Below, one piece after another: positions 51,521-62,869 of a stretch of DNA of 64,000 nucleotides. Where the stretch lies: assembly GCF_910591885.1 (NCBI RefSeq), contig NC_063282.1, positions 808,001 through 872,000 of the forward strand, read 5' to 3'. The stretch comes from Bombus terrestris (Eukaryota > Arthropoda > Insecta > Hymenoptera > Apidae). A program made the position numbers and the translations under genes. Each line of letters opens with the position of its first letter. Within the stretch, counting starts at the first letter, position 1. The notes beneath the pieces were generated by a model. The model saw only the letters and a program-made list of their open reading frames with translations, ran no database searches and was not told the origin of the DNA.

Positions 51521-54070
51521 ATCTGGCACAATTTCCAAAACACCTGAAGAGTATTTTCACCGAATACTGTTTGTTCGACGAAAGCGTGTATCGCAAATCT
51601 TTCATTCGCCTGTCGTAAAGAACGTCTTTCGTAGAAACCAGATAACCTGATTCGTCCTTTAAGGCGTTTTAACTATATTTTTAATCCTGTTACGGTCTAT
51701 GAACTCTATATGTCTCTCGGTTAAGTTAACTCGATGATGACTATTTAGAAAGTCGCCGCGTTCTTCGTTTCGATGATTTGTAAAACGTCGTAAAAGTTTT
51801 TAAACTCTTTTAGTTTTCCAGATACTACGGTGTATTACGGTGAATATGGCGACCGGATAAAGCAACATCTAACCCAAAGCTAATTCTTATCTTTAGTCGT
51901 ACCTATCGACAACTTTTGGCAAATATCTCGAAAATTAAGATCGTTCGCCGATAATACGTATAGAGAAGAGAGATAAAATCATTGAAATCTAGAACGCGTT
52001 ACCTTCCTAAGTAATTACCGCATGACGAGTTAACTCTTTTCCGTTAACAATTTTTAAACAAACATGTTACGACTTGGAAATTATCGCATGCACCGTCGTG
52101 AGATTAGATAACATCAAAGACGAAACAGGCCTACACTTCGTAAGGAGACCGACCAAATCGACGCACAGCCGACTCGTTTCACGTGTTGAAACACGGAAAA
52201 ATTTAAGAGTGAACCACCCTCTGGATCGGCTCGATTACGAAGGGAAAGGATCGCGATGGAGCCCCATTGCCTTACGCAATCGGCTATGCAACAAAACCGG
52301 CGAGTGCAGCCACTCACAGCACACATGCTGTTTATTTTAGCGTAAAATTTCGAGCGGAAGTGCTGAAAAGCTGGTACCTAGGCAGAAACCTAAATCGAAA
52401 GCAGAAGAATCATTGTATCCGAGTCTGGTACGCGAGTCCTAGGAGCAAGCAAAATAAATCCATTTATCGCGCGATTGATATGTTAATTGGCGCGCAGTTC
52501 TCACCGTGGTCGTTAATCCCCCATGAAAACTATCGCGGGGTTAGGTTGGCACGTGAAGCACCACTCGAGTAGAAAAACCCCCAGCAAGCCACGTGACCCT
52601 GACCAGGGGATGAACAGACAGCTCGCCACTCGAAATTTCGTGCCGGTCGAAGGTAATAGATTAATCTCGTTCGTCGGTGGTGAGACAGAGAAACGGATCG
52701 TTAAATATCCTGCGCACGCTATGGAAGATTCAACCACCCATGGGCCATTCGACCCACCGTATGGGCCAGTTTTCAACCCTTCGAGGGACACGCAGCGTTA
52801 TCTCGTCCGTGTAATTACAGCGTCTTTCTTTTGTTCGGATCGACATGACCATGCTACGTGTTCTTTCGGTCATTTTCGTCGTAATTACAATTATCGGACC
52901 TTAAATTCGATATTATCCGATTTTATGTCAAACATCTTACAACGTTATTCCCTTTTACCTGCTGAAAACGAGGGCAAGATCGAGAGGTAAACATTCGAAA
53001 AGTTAGAAAGAAGAGTCGACGTGAGCACACCTGACGAAATAACCGATAAACGAGCGTATTGTTTCATCGTTCCTCGAGCGTACGTCGAATCGCCATCCCC
53101 AATTGGTTAAAATACAATCGAACCGAAAACAAGCTAAAGTTTTGGGTTTACAATTTCGACGAAAATCCCCCGGCCGTTCTGGTACACTGGTAATTATTAT
53201 TGATACATTCCCGGTAATAATCTCGACGACCCAATTAATACTATCGACATACCGATAGGCGCAGTTGCGATACACCCAATAATTTATCGCGATAATCCCA
53301 CAATGACCGTAAACTATCGCTCACGCGTGCATTTTCGGCCGATCGCCCGCCAGATATACGTATATGTTCCGTGTCTTCCATACTCAGCCGACTGCGCATC
53401 GTTCGTTAATCTGACTCGCCGTGACAAAACCTCGTTTCCTATTGAAATTAACTTGGTCCAAAAAAATTCCCTATCAACGATCTCATACCGCGAGTATCGA
53501 TAGCGTTGTAAAGATCGACACGCGGTAAACCAATATGGAATCGTGTAACGAAATTACGAAAGGGAGAGAAATCGTAAAGATAAATGACACGATCCTGCGA
53601 GTAGAAAATTCCTCCGCTTCTTAAAGGGATTAACCGAAAGGGCAGCGAGGCTAGTCGGTTCGGTGATTTCGCGGCTACAATGACGGCGCAGGCTCGACTA
53701 AAAATCATTCTCCGTTTCAATTACGCGGCTTAACGACGTTCGATGTAACAAATTCAAGTGGCGGGTCGAACAATGGTGGAGCGTGCGTACGCGGTGCGGT
53801 TCCCGTATCGTTCGAAGCCAGAAAATATGTGTATAGATCATATCTCTCCTCTTTCCTCGCTTTATCCACGCCGATACAACCCCTCTCCGCGTCTCAGCCC
53901 ACCACCCGCCAACACGACCGCTTCATCGTCCCGTTCCCCTCGTCGGCGACGGGTGGTTTACCCGTTGTAAGTCGACAACTCACTCCATAAACCCGTGCTG
54001 CGCGGTACTGTGTACTCTGTACACTGCGGCGAGTTTGCACGCCAACCGAAACGGAAGGAGGGGAAGAGAA

Positions 54071-54108
<38 letters not shown>

Positions 54109-57058
54109 ATCGAAAGGAGACGAGCAAAAGGTAAAAAGATCGACGAGGAAGGTGAAGAAAAGGAAGGGGGATATATACGATAAGAGCCGCACGATAATTC
54201 CACGCTTGCTCCTGTCTCTTCGCCGAACAGATTCAACCCTGCCTCTCCCGTTTGTCTTTCCTCTATCCGGTCGCTATATTCTTTGCCGATTGAAGGACTC
54301 GTTATGAAAATCACCCTTGTTCCTGTTCGTCTTTCTTCGGAAGAACGTTCTTTCATCTTTGTTCGGTACGTTCCAACTTTTTAAACGAAACGTACATCGT
54401 GTCATAGTATCGTGATAAACGTACCCGTATCTTGGCTAATAAAATATTCATCGCGTTACATAATTTCTAGAAATACATCTCTTCGGATAAATAGCCACGC
54501 TCGATTCTCTATCCGAGGATATAATGGCCATAAATCGCAGCGCTGCTGTAGTTCGCGTAAGAACGCGTCGGTTCAAAAAACCGAGAACCAGTCCAATTTG
54601 TAGACAAGAGCGCAAGAAGGCGAAAGAAACGAAAACTTTTAGCTAGATACGTGGATTTACTGCTCGTCTGGGTTAGTAAAGCACGAAAATGGAAGCCGGA
54701 CACAATGGGGGCTAAAAGGGCGTGGAAAGAGTGAAATGCGTCGCGGTTCCTCCATAGGGTAGCACTTTGCGAGCGAGATAAGACGCGAGAACGAGTAGTG
54801 CATTTGCGAGCGTAATCGTAGTAAGTTCGACATCTCGGTTTACGAGTTTCGTGTACCCGCAAAAATCCCGGATTTCTCGAAGTGGCGCGAATGTCGTTGC
54901 GTCATTCGGTGCGTGTCCAATAATAGCGTGTTCGAGAAGGCAGCGCTCGTAAATTATAGAAAATTCCCAACATATTTCCGTCGTGCGACGACTACCACGA
55001 TCGTGTCTAAATAGAACTGGTCTCGAGAGATTAGCCGCGAGTGGTAAGCGTAATTCCTATTCCAATTTGGTTGCTTTCGCGAGATTCATCGCTGACACGA
55101 AACGATCGAGACACCTTCTTCCAATGCTTGCAGATTTCTTACAGAACGACGATTCTATCGTTTTAAAAAGCAACGGTGATTCGCGATTTCAGCTAATTCG
55201 CATTAAACTTAGTAGGAAATTCAGCGTTACGAAGCGATATGCGTATCGGTAGATAACGATTTTTCATTGTTGCTTCGTTATTAGATCGTATTACGATGAA
55301 ACTGGATTGAAATAATTTTCAGGCATGAAACGAAATAGCTTCTCGTGGATCGACGGCCGCGACTAGAATCGCGAAACGGTGGAAAGCAAACGAAACGCGT
55401 TCGAACAAAAGGTTCGACGTGGTAAAATAGCATGCGGCAACCAACCAAGGAAGAGACCAAAGTAGCACAAAGGGGAGGCAAGGGAACGAGGAAGAGAAGG
55501 AGAGTGCAAGCCAAAGAGGCATTGGCTCGTGTGCTACCAGCAACAGGTGCCCGTCAAACAACGTTCAACGTCTCTAGCAAACCGTCTCTTTCTCCCTCTC
55601 GCGCTGACCTTCCTCCCTTTTTCCTTTCTTTCTCTTTCCCTTCCTCTCCCATTCTTCCCTTGCCTCGCACGCGATTCCTCGTAATTGATTCGTTGACGAG
55701 ACAGCCCCGTGCTCCCTGTCCAACTGGCGAATCGTTCAACGACCGATCTCCACAGTCAGATTCCACTAACGGTTGAAACGTGTCCGCGTCTACTCGCGTG
55801 TTTGACGATTCTCGTGTTCCTCGCGTTCCCATTAAGCCGCCTTATCGAACACGATACATACCGCTCAGTTAAAATACCCTATCCTAAAGTTGTTCGTCAA
55901 ACCCGTTGCGAGAATAATTACTCCGTTAGTCTTTGATATAACAAGGGGTGAATGAAAAATATCGTATATTTTCAACTCTACGAGAAGGAAATACGAAAAA
56001 CCGGCGGAATGAACGTGACAGAGACCAATCCGAAACGAATCGCGACCATTTCATAACGATTCGACGACCCTCGAAAATGCGAGCTGTAATTTGGAATCCT
56101 GAAGAAGGGTTTGACGATGGTTGTATCGTTAATGAGTTCCGTCGGGATATGACAAAGGGCGAGAAACGTGGCTAACGTGGGACTACGTGGGCGCCTGCGA
56201 ATCCATTCTCTGGTTACCGAAACAGTCCGTTTGCAGTAGCAAACCGATCATTAGCGAGCATGAGCCGCACGATTAAATAAATGATACAGCATTCTTTCTG
56301 CGAACTGGTCAACGGCCGTTATCGGAATCCAGAGAAACCGTGTGTCGTTCCCATTTCGGGAGGAACTCGTTTTCGTAGCTCGGAGGATTGCTAGCAAATG
56401 CACAAATTCTCTTTCTAGCGGAGACAGGCGGAGACAAACGGGAAAGATCGAGTATTTCTCGTTTGCATTCGCGGCGCAACACTCGGCTGACTCTCGAGAT
56501 ATGCTACCGATAAACGTCCGGGGGAGACAAATGAATATCGAAAATTGCTCGTAAAGCTGTTACTTTGTTTGACGAGGCCCGGGAAAAATCGCACGCCGGT
56601 TCATTTATCCTATACGCGCGATTGACCACGTCATGGAACAAGTATCTAATAATGTAACTGAGTTATCTACGATAGAAGCGAGTACTCGCCAGTGAACAAA
56701 CTTATAGACGGTTCTGCAAACTTGGAATAATATTTTATATACCACCGCGTTCGCAATTATCGTGTTTGGACGCTTAGACAACTATGTTTCACGTATAGAC
56801 TTAGGTATAACTGCGTTTCGTAACTGCGAAACTGCCCTAAAACCTTCGATCTTTATGCAAGACGCAACACGACAAAATCCGACTAACTTTGCAAAATGCG
56901 ATACTTACATTTATCGGTCGTTTATCGCGTTAACTAGATTCAACGTATTAAAATTAATAAGAAGCTATTGCGTTTAAATTTATCAATTACAACTAACTGT
57001 TATATTAGAATGTAGAATAATGTATCGTAAAGTAAACGAAAAGTGGCAGAGTATAGTT
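51521..57058. other. No gene seen
   Basis: Noncoding sequence with one GA tract (54074-54105). A 155-codon plus-strand frame at 52523-52990 was examined and not accepted. No splice pairs or RNA genes recognised. Confidence 0.45.
54074..54105. repeat. (GA)n microsatellite
   Basis: About 32 nt of GA on the plus strand. Confidence 0.95.
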
Positions 57059-57092
57059 ACCTGTAGAAACTGAAGAACTAAGAAAATACAGC
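57050..57092 (-). promoter_or_regulatory. Candidate recursive splice site (zero-length exon)
   Basis: The minus strand reads TTTTCTTAGTTCTTCAG then TTTCTACAG directly followed by GTAACTATAC, junction between 57061 and 57060. A pyrimidine-rich acceptor abuts a donor that departs from consensus only at +5 (C for G). It lies about 3.6 kb 3' of the coding exon at 60626, where a long intron is expected. The match is weaker than the one at 7597. Confidence 0.4.
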
Positions 57093-57530
57093 ACGCGTAG
57101 GTAGAAGTCACTCGATTCTTCGAAAAGACGTGTCCGTTACGAATTGGAGTTTTCGATCTTACGAAACGCTCGCGATACAAAAATAGCTGCCTTAATGGTC
57201 GCTGCTATAAACCTTCCGCGGCTCAGAAGATATTACAGCGCAATTAAAAGCGAGGCCTAAAAAGTGGCTGCAGTTTAATTTCTTGGAGAAAACACCTGCG
57301 TTGCTGACATCGCAAACTCGCCTCGACTGCGTTACCAATTTATCCGTCAATCAAAGTCCACCGGGCCCGAGCAACTATCGAATTGTACGATTAAGATTTC
57401 CGCAGAGAACCAATTTCCTTAACTATCCGCTGTCGCTATCCACGAAGAAAAGATCGTATACTTGTCGTTAGATAATTACGACTATTCGCGACGAACGCTG
57501 TTTATTATCCAGGAGTGTTAATCGCCGAAT

Positions 57531-57992
57531 GTGTTAATATCCCAAGATCGATTCTACGTCTTCTTCGTCTTCCTACGGTGTTTGATAAACCAAGCTGAAG
57601 AACGCGACAAATCGCGGATGCCACGAGCAAGAGAGCGACTGTTGCCGAACGAGTCGCATCTGTTGTTGCTGCAAGGAAAGACAGAAGCCAAGAAACGATG
57701 TTTGGAAGGCGAATATAAGCCGGACAGCAAGCGGGCAGCAAGATCGGATCGAAGCACGATCCATGGAAAGTTTAAGGTGGTCCATGCGAGCGATGGTTCG
57801 CGCGAGTACGTGCCACTTACACGGGAGCTTGGATCTTTGGTTCCTCGATGCGGTCACGAAATTCCTCGAGGCCAGGAATTAGCGAGAAGCCATTCAGGCA
57901 GCCATAGCGCGAGTCATGGAGACGAACTGGAAGGGCTCCACGGTCTGGCGACCGTAGCACGCGACACCATATGGTCTCCCCGATACCCATGA
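57531..57992 (+). CDS. Possible hypothetical gene or terminal exon, plus strand
   Basis: A plus-strand frame of 153 codons ends in TGA at 57990. The most protein-like part starts at an ATG at 57618: MPRARERLLPNESHLLLLQG, then a Lys/Arg-rich segment, a GKFKVVHASDGSREYVPLTR segment and a Ser/His-rich segment, ending IWSPRYP. Codons show an RNY-like pattern (GAG, AAC, GCC, GAC, AGC, GAT, ATC). An AATAAA lies about 590 nt downstream near 58583. If spliced, an acceptor could be at 57594 (ACCAAG|CTGAAG) after a CTTCTTCGTCTTCC tract. It would be nested antisense in the minus-strand gene. No family is recognised, and chance frames of this length occur elsewhere in the window, so confidence is low. 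Confidence 0.25.
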   Translation: MLISQDRFYVFFVFLRCLINQAEERDKSRMPRARERLLPNESHLLLLQGKTEAKKRCLEGEYKPDSKRAARSDRSTIHGKFKVVHASDGSREYVPLTRELGSLVPRCGHEIPRGQELARSHSGSHSASHGDELEGLHGLATVARDTIWSPRYP

Positions 57993-60625
57993 CCCCCCTA
58001 TGCACAAACACGCCTTCCTCAGTCGCTCGGAAAGATACGACCCGAAAGATCTTAACCGAAATGGACGACGAAACGATGCAACCACGCTGAACTTCCAACG
58101 AAAACCCGACCAGATAACGAACCGAGAAATACTTTTTTACGAGCGTGTCGAGAAACGTGGAACGACGTGGTCATACTCTGTTCTGCTTTCCTCCGACTGC
58201 TCCGTTTACGATAGGTCAATCGTCGTGAAGAGCAGATGAGCAGAATCGTGGTTTCGTTCGACGAAATGATTTCCTCTTTTACGTTTCGCTCGATTCGATC
58301 TCGTCGTTTCCAAGCTAAACGTAATTGCTCCATTTCAGCTTCTAGGATGGTACATATTCGGGTTTGCATTGTTTTCTTTCGAGGCACTGCGCCACGATAC
58401 AGGATGGTTCGGAAACCTCGAAAGAAAAAAGAGGGGTCATGGTGTTGCGGAGAGACGGCGGTAAAACTGGACGATAAGTGAAACTCCCAGTGGAGCCAGC
58501 GGGAACACGGGTTACGGCACCCTCGAGGACACTAGAACGCTCATATCCTAATAGAAACGTAATCGCGTAGTCCTGCACGCTGAATAAATTATTAGCAGGC
58601 TTACGCTACGGTCGAGGGTTCGCGTAACACACCATATCGCCTGGATTAACGACGATCTGCACCGTGGGACAGTCGAGGATTTATTCGCTCGTGACTCTCC
58701 ACGCTTATTTATTATTATTTTGACCCCATTATCCATTATCGTTTCGCGATTTTTCGCCAAGCATCGCTTCGCGAGTCGATACCTCGTTTCCCATTAGATA
58801 ATCACCGTATCAACGATCGTATATTCGCTTTTTTCATTTGCCATTGTCCGCTAAAGATCACGGACACGTGAAATCGTTCGCAGACTCTTCCACGCGGCTT
58901 AATTAAAAATTCCGTACATTTTTTAACCTCGATGCTAACGACAACTCGCGATCGATCGGAACGATGATCGGAATCGTAATGATTGATCTTATTGATCGCC
59001 GCCGAAACGGGCGCGTTATCGCGCTAATTTCCAGGAAAACGTAGAATCGCGTGAGCAGATATTTTTAATTCCCGGCAACCCTGAGCCTCCACGAACCTTC
59101 AAGAAACTTCAGATATCCAGCCAGGTCGATAAATTATCGATGGAAACGCTATTACCAAGAGAATTCATTACGTAAAAAGAGAAAAGAAACGATTTTTATC
59201 GAGTTGCGATCGAACCAAACGTGTCATTCCCGATACAAATTTTTTAGCACATGACTGAAAGTCGATCTTTTGGCGATTGAAAGTAATCGACGTCGAGGGA
59301 GAGTGAGAAAACACCATCCACGACCCTTTTTCAACCCCCCGTCGATATATTTACCCCTGTTTGCCGGGTAATCACGGAAGTGGTAGTTTATTGACGCGGC
59401 TACGATGTGCCTGGAATCGAATAGACTCGGAACGATTGTTCGACACGAGTCGCGAAAGAGAAAACCTACAGATAAGAGAAATTATAAACCTCGAATATTT
59501 ATCTCAGATTTATCTCGCGATAAATCATATAAAAGGATGCAAAAGAAGAAGGATTTAAAGAGACGCGACGGTGTATTTGATCATCGAGAAGCAATTTGTT
59601 TTAGCCTCTTTCTCTTCGCACTCGAAAGGAGAGTCACGAACTCGGACGACAAATATTTAACGCCCTCCTATCAATCGATATTATATTCCATTTACCGAAA
59701 GCCCGGTCTCTCGCTCGCGTACGCGTTTTCGAGGTTACCTTCGCAGGACCACTACGAAACTGGTAACTGGCGAAAGTATTCCGACGCTTCCACAATCTTT
59801 TTACGAACGTACAATATTACGTGATTTGTACGAAACATTCTGAAATTTTGCTAGCGCCAAGTGCTAGCATTAAGCGTTCAAACACATTGCTGAGTCATTA
59901 TAGCTCTGCCCGCTTTACGATCGATTTATTATCAAATTGAAATTCCGACTTGACCAGATTGTAATCTGAAATCTGTGACACTTAGATATCCGAAGCGACC
60001 GAATTTTATTATCGCTATTATTGTTGTTATTTGTTTCGTACACGGAAATAAACTCCTATGAAAGAGCGAATATAAAGTACAAATATCAAAGGTATTCGCG
60101 AAACGAAACCTTTTTAATTTTCCCTTGCTCGGTCTTGCAAACGATTCGCGGTTTAGCAGTGTAAGAGCGAGATAACGATCGGCGAGAAACAAAAATCGCG
60201 GCGAAGAGGCAATTCGATGGATAAAAAACGAGGGGCGTGTGATCATCGGGGATTAGGTTCGTGAGAAACAGGCTGGAGATCTCCAAGTTTTAACCCGAGC
60301 TGGACTCTTGGTAAAATCATTATACTCTATAACTCTGCTCGTAAAGATTACGATCATGAGCATTCCCCGAGATCATCCGAGCGTCTTCCAAGAGTCGCGC
60401 TCGAGGAACCACGTACTAAAAGAAAGGGAAAAAAAAGGGGGCAAAGCGTAATTTACGAGCTAACCTAATTCTATCGTTTTTCCGACACAGACTTTTATCA
60501 ATCGCGCCGCTGAACTCATATGGTTCCGATACGTTCGAAGCCATTATCGAATCCCGATGTCGGGACAGGAAACACATTTACTATGGACTGGCATGCGTTT
60601 ATCGAATCTTTTTCGAGTCACTCAC
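57993..60625. other. No gene seen; probable minus-strand intron
   Basis: It lies 3' of the donor at 60626 on the minus strand. A 139-codon plus-strand frame at 59405-59824 looks like chance. A (TAA)-like AT-rich patch near 58700-58730 is unremarkable. Confidence 0.45.
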
Positions 60626-60670
60626 CCAGTGCTGCGTTGTTACGACTTCGCCATCCGCTCCATCCAGGGC
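60626..60670 (-). CDS. Internal coding exon, 45 nt (acidic peptide)
   Basis: On the minus strand a TTTACTTAACAG acceptor precedes 15 codons reading ALDGADGEVVTTQHW, followed by GTGAGTGA. The exon starts and ends in phase 0, exactly as needed after the microexon at 60790-60818. Skipping it would keep the frame, so it could be alternatively spliced. It is a short acidic, Val/Thr-containing peptide with no domain. Confidence 0.6.
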
Positions 60671-60789
60671 CTGTTAAGTAAACGAACACGGGATCAGAAA
60701 TTAGTGTACATGTAACGAGCAAGTTCGAAATTTCACGGTTCAAAGGAAAATGGGATTCCTCTACTTTCCACGAGATGAAAGATACTTAC

Positions 60790-60818
60790 GTCTTTCTTCC
60801 TTTTTACGGCTGCGGCAC
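60790..60818 (-). CDS. 29-nt microexon encoding a basic cluster
   Basis: On the minus strand TTCGGTGTTTCAG|GT precedes 29 nt ending GAAAGAC|GTAAGTATC, a strong acceptor and a consensus donor. Of the three frames one hits a stop (TAA); the frame dictated by the phase-1 end of the exon at 60902 gives G then AAAVKRKKD. KRKK resembles a monopartite nuclear localisation signal, and the exon ends in phase 0. Skipping this exon would shift the frame by two, so it is probably constitutive or coordinated with another exon. Two independent phase matches (upstream and downstream) support it. Confidence 0.65.
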
Positions 60819-60901
60819 CTGAAACACCGAACGATACGCTTCATTTTTTTTAGTATTCCTTTATATTGCGATCGAATACAGAGAAAAAGGATGAAACTGA
60901 C

Positions 60902-61181
60902 CGGCTGTCGAATTTGGTAGCCGTGCTCCGTTGCTGCCGGTAGGAGCTGCAGGGTTAGCAGCGGGGGTGGGCGTCCCCACGGAGGGCGGTACGCCTCGGC
61001 TCCCAAACGGAAAGTACGGGGAGTCCGGGGGGTAAGTGGCACCCTCGACACCTCCACCGCCTCCGCCACCGTTGTTTCCAGCACCACCCCCGCCGCCCCC
61101 GCCTCCGCCACCACCTCCACCTCCCCCTGGCCCCCCGCCTGGCCCTCCTGCCGTTGGACCGAACGTTCCTCCACCATACGT
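60902..61181 (-). CDS. Internal coding exon: glycine-rich tract then Pro/Ser/Thr-rich segment
   Basis: The acceptor TTGATTTTCCAG|ACGTATGG starts the exon in phase 0 and the donor ACAGCCG|GTCAGT ends it in phase 1, giving 93 codons. The peptide begins TYGGGTFGPTAGGPGGGP, continues through a run of 15 Gly, AGNN, seven more Gly and VEGA, and then TYPPDSPYFPFGSRGVPP and further Pro/Ala/Thr/Ser to ARLPNSTA. This is an intrinsically disordered, low-complexity region of the kind found in transcription regulators and RNA-binding proteins. The poly-Gly codons mix GGC, GGT, GGA and GGG, so the run is kept at the protein level rather than being a pure DNA repeat. A polyproline frame on the other strand is its shadow. 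Confidence 0.7.
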
Positions 61182-62819
61182 CTGGAAAATCAACATTTTT
61201 TCCTTATTCCCGTACCGTTACCGCTGTTTAACGCTGTTTATCGTGTCGTTCGAGTGATTTTCGACACTGCGTTGTATACACGGCCAGTAGTATAGAAAGG
61301 GACGAATACGTAAAAATTCTCGGAACGATCGGATCGATTTTCATCGATCAGGATTAGTGGAAGAGACAGGAGAAAGAAGGCATTCGAAAGAAGCCAATGG
61401 AAGGCGACTTCACTAAACCTATCAAAATCAATACTTCTTATCAGGCATGGTTTAACGACTGCCGATTAGATACTATTCCCTGGTGCCGTAAAAAAATCTC
61501 TGCTATCTCCGTTTCCTCGGACAAACCTCGTCAACCATTCGCATGCATACGCTGTTTTTTACGTAATAAGCTGAAGAAGAAATTGTTTCGAAAACGAGAT
61601 TCCGACATTTGCTCAACGTCGAGACCGTGCAAATTTTCTGACACGGATCGCCACGAGACATTGTCTCGACGAATAATCTATCTCTCGAGGCTGGATAACA
61701 CTGAAAAAGACTGCGGGCCCAAGGTCGACTGTTTACTACTTACGCGTTTCGTAACATCGACTTGTATTTAACGTTTCGCATGAAACTGCGGCGAACATCA
61801 TTTTCCAACATTCCTTTCCCAAATGAAACTCGTGCTTCGCGTAACTCGCGCAAAAAACGCTTCGCTCCGATCGTTCTCCCAGAGGCGTAACTAATTGCCG
61901 ATCGCCGCGAAGGCTACGCGAAGGCAAAAGAAACAGATGAGCAGTAAGCCATGGAAGAAGGAAGTACGAGGGACTTTATCCACACTCTGGCATAACTTTT
62001 CATCCGAGCTCGCTTAACCCCCTGCGACCTTCCTCGGTTCCTTTGTTCGGTAGAATGTATATATTAATATATGTGCGTGTTCGTGTGTTCATGTACACGT
62101 ACATAAGCGTATAAATACATCGTCGCGAACAAGGGAGAGGGTAAGTGATATTAAAGCCGGAGCTTGACGGCGCTCAACCCTCGCGAAATTGGGTAATTCT
62201 TACTTTCTAGACAAAATGAACTTTCATCGTTCCGTGAATTAATGTTGTATTGAATAAAAAAAAAGAAGAAAAAATCGTTTCTCCTAATTTGCGAAAAATC
62301 TCGCGTGACGTTTTTGAAAAAGTTTATATATTTTTAATAGGTGAAACTACGAACGTGCGAGGAGATGATCGAAGGAGAACTTTTTAAGAACGCTTAACGG
62401 ATGCTGTTCCCTTTGTTACCAGGATTTAAAGAAATTAAATCCCGGCTTTACGGATAAGCTACCGGCAAAAGAGTGGCGTACAGTGTTTTTAGCGGAAAAT
62501 TTCAAACACGATGAGAACCGCTTCCCAAAAAATATTACTCGGGATAAAGTTTTGGGATTAGGTAGAGGGGTACTCGAGGGCGCGCCGCGAGAGAGAAGAA
62601 GAAAAGGAGTAACTTTTTCTCGGATAAATTTGCCTCTACGACTGCAATAATTATTGCGCTCCTGTTTCTTACGTAATCCTGCTTTATCTTAAAATTCGAG
62701 ATGGTCAACTCTGCAGGGGAAAAAGAGACCTTACATTTACCCTCTGAACATCATCCAGTTTCCGCTTCGCGTTTCAAGAATAATCAACGAGTAAAAATAA
62801 GAAAGGGAACGAGACTTAC
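61182..62819 (-). other. Intron between two coding exons
   Basis: About 1.6 kb bounded by the donor GGGATG|GTAAGT at 62820/62819 and the acceptor TTTTCCAG|ACG at 61182/61181, both in phase 0. A 124-codon plus-strand frame at 61397-61771 inside it is treated as chance. Confidence 0.6.
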
Positions 62820-62869
62820 CATCCCATTGTCCATCGTGGGGCCATACGGCGACTGGAAGCCTAATTTTT
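62820..62869 (-). CDS. Internal coding exon, 50 nt (SPYG peptide)
   Basis: On the minus strand GTCTGTTGCAG|AA starts the exon and GGGATG|GTAAGTCTC ends it, both good splice matches. After two bases completing a split codon it encodes KLGFQSPYGPTMDNGM, ending in phase 0 and joining the Gly-rich exon as NGM-TYGGG. The two-base entry means the preceding exon, off the right edge or unseen, must supply one base. SPYG followed by an acidic residue and NGM faintly recalls a segment near the N-terminus of Drosophila Daughterless, recalled from memory and not verified; the family remains open. Confidence 0.65.

Noticed and set aside
52955..52985. Possible recursive splice site (TTTTCAGCAG|GTAAAA) on the minus strand
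   Set aside because: The donor half is poor and the tract is short; weaker than the sites reported.
52523..52990. Plus-strand frame of 155 codons beginning with a true ATG
   Set aside because: Partly protein-like but no family, no splice signals, and overlapping frames of similar length; not distinguishable from chance.
59405..59824. Plus-strand 139-codon frame
   Set aside because: Lys/Arg-rich start and mixed tail without domain or splice context.
60761..61177. Alternative minus-strand frame through the glycine exon (138 codons)
   Set aside because: It reads through the intron between 60902 and 60818 in a different phase; the spliced model fits all junctions.
61036..61257. Polyproline protein on the plus strand
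   Set aside because: It is the antisense shadow of the glycine-rich minus-strand exon, which has correct splice sites and phases.
61397..61771. Plus-strand 124-codon Cys-containing frame with good ATG context
   Set aside because: Lies inside the intron of the minus-strand gene; Cys spacing fits no known motif that I can see.
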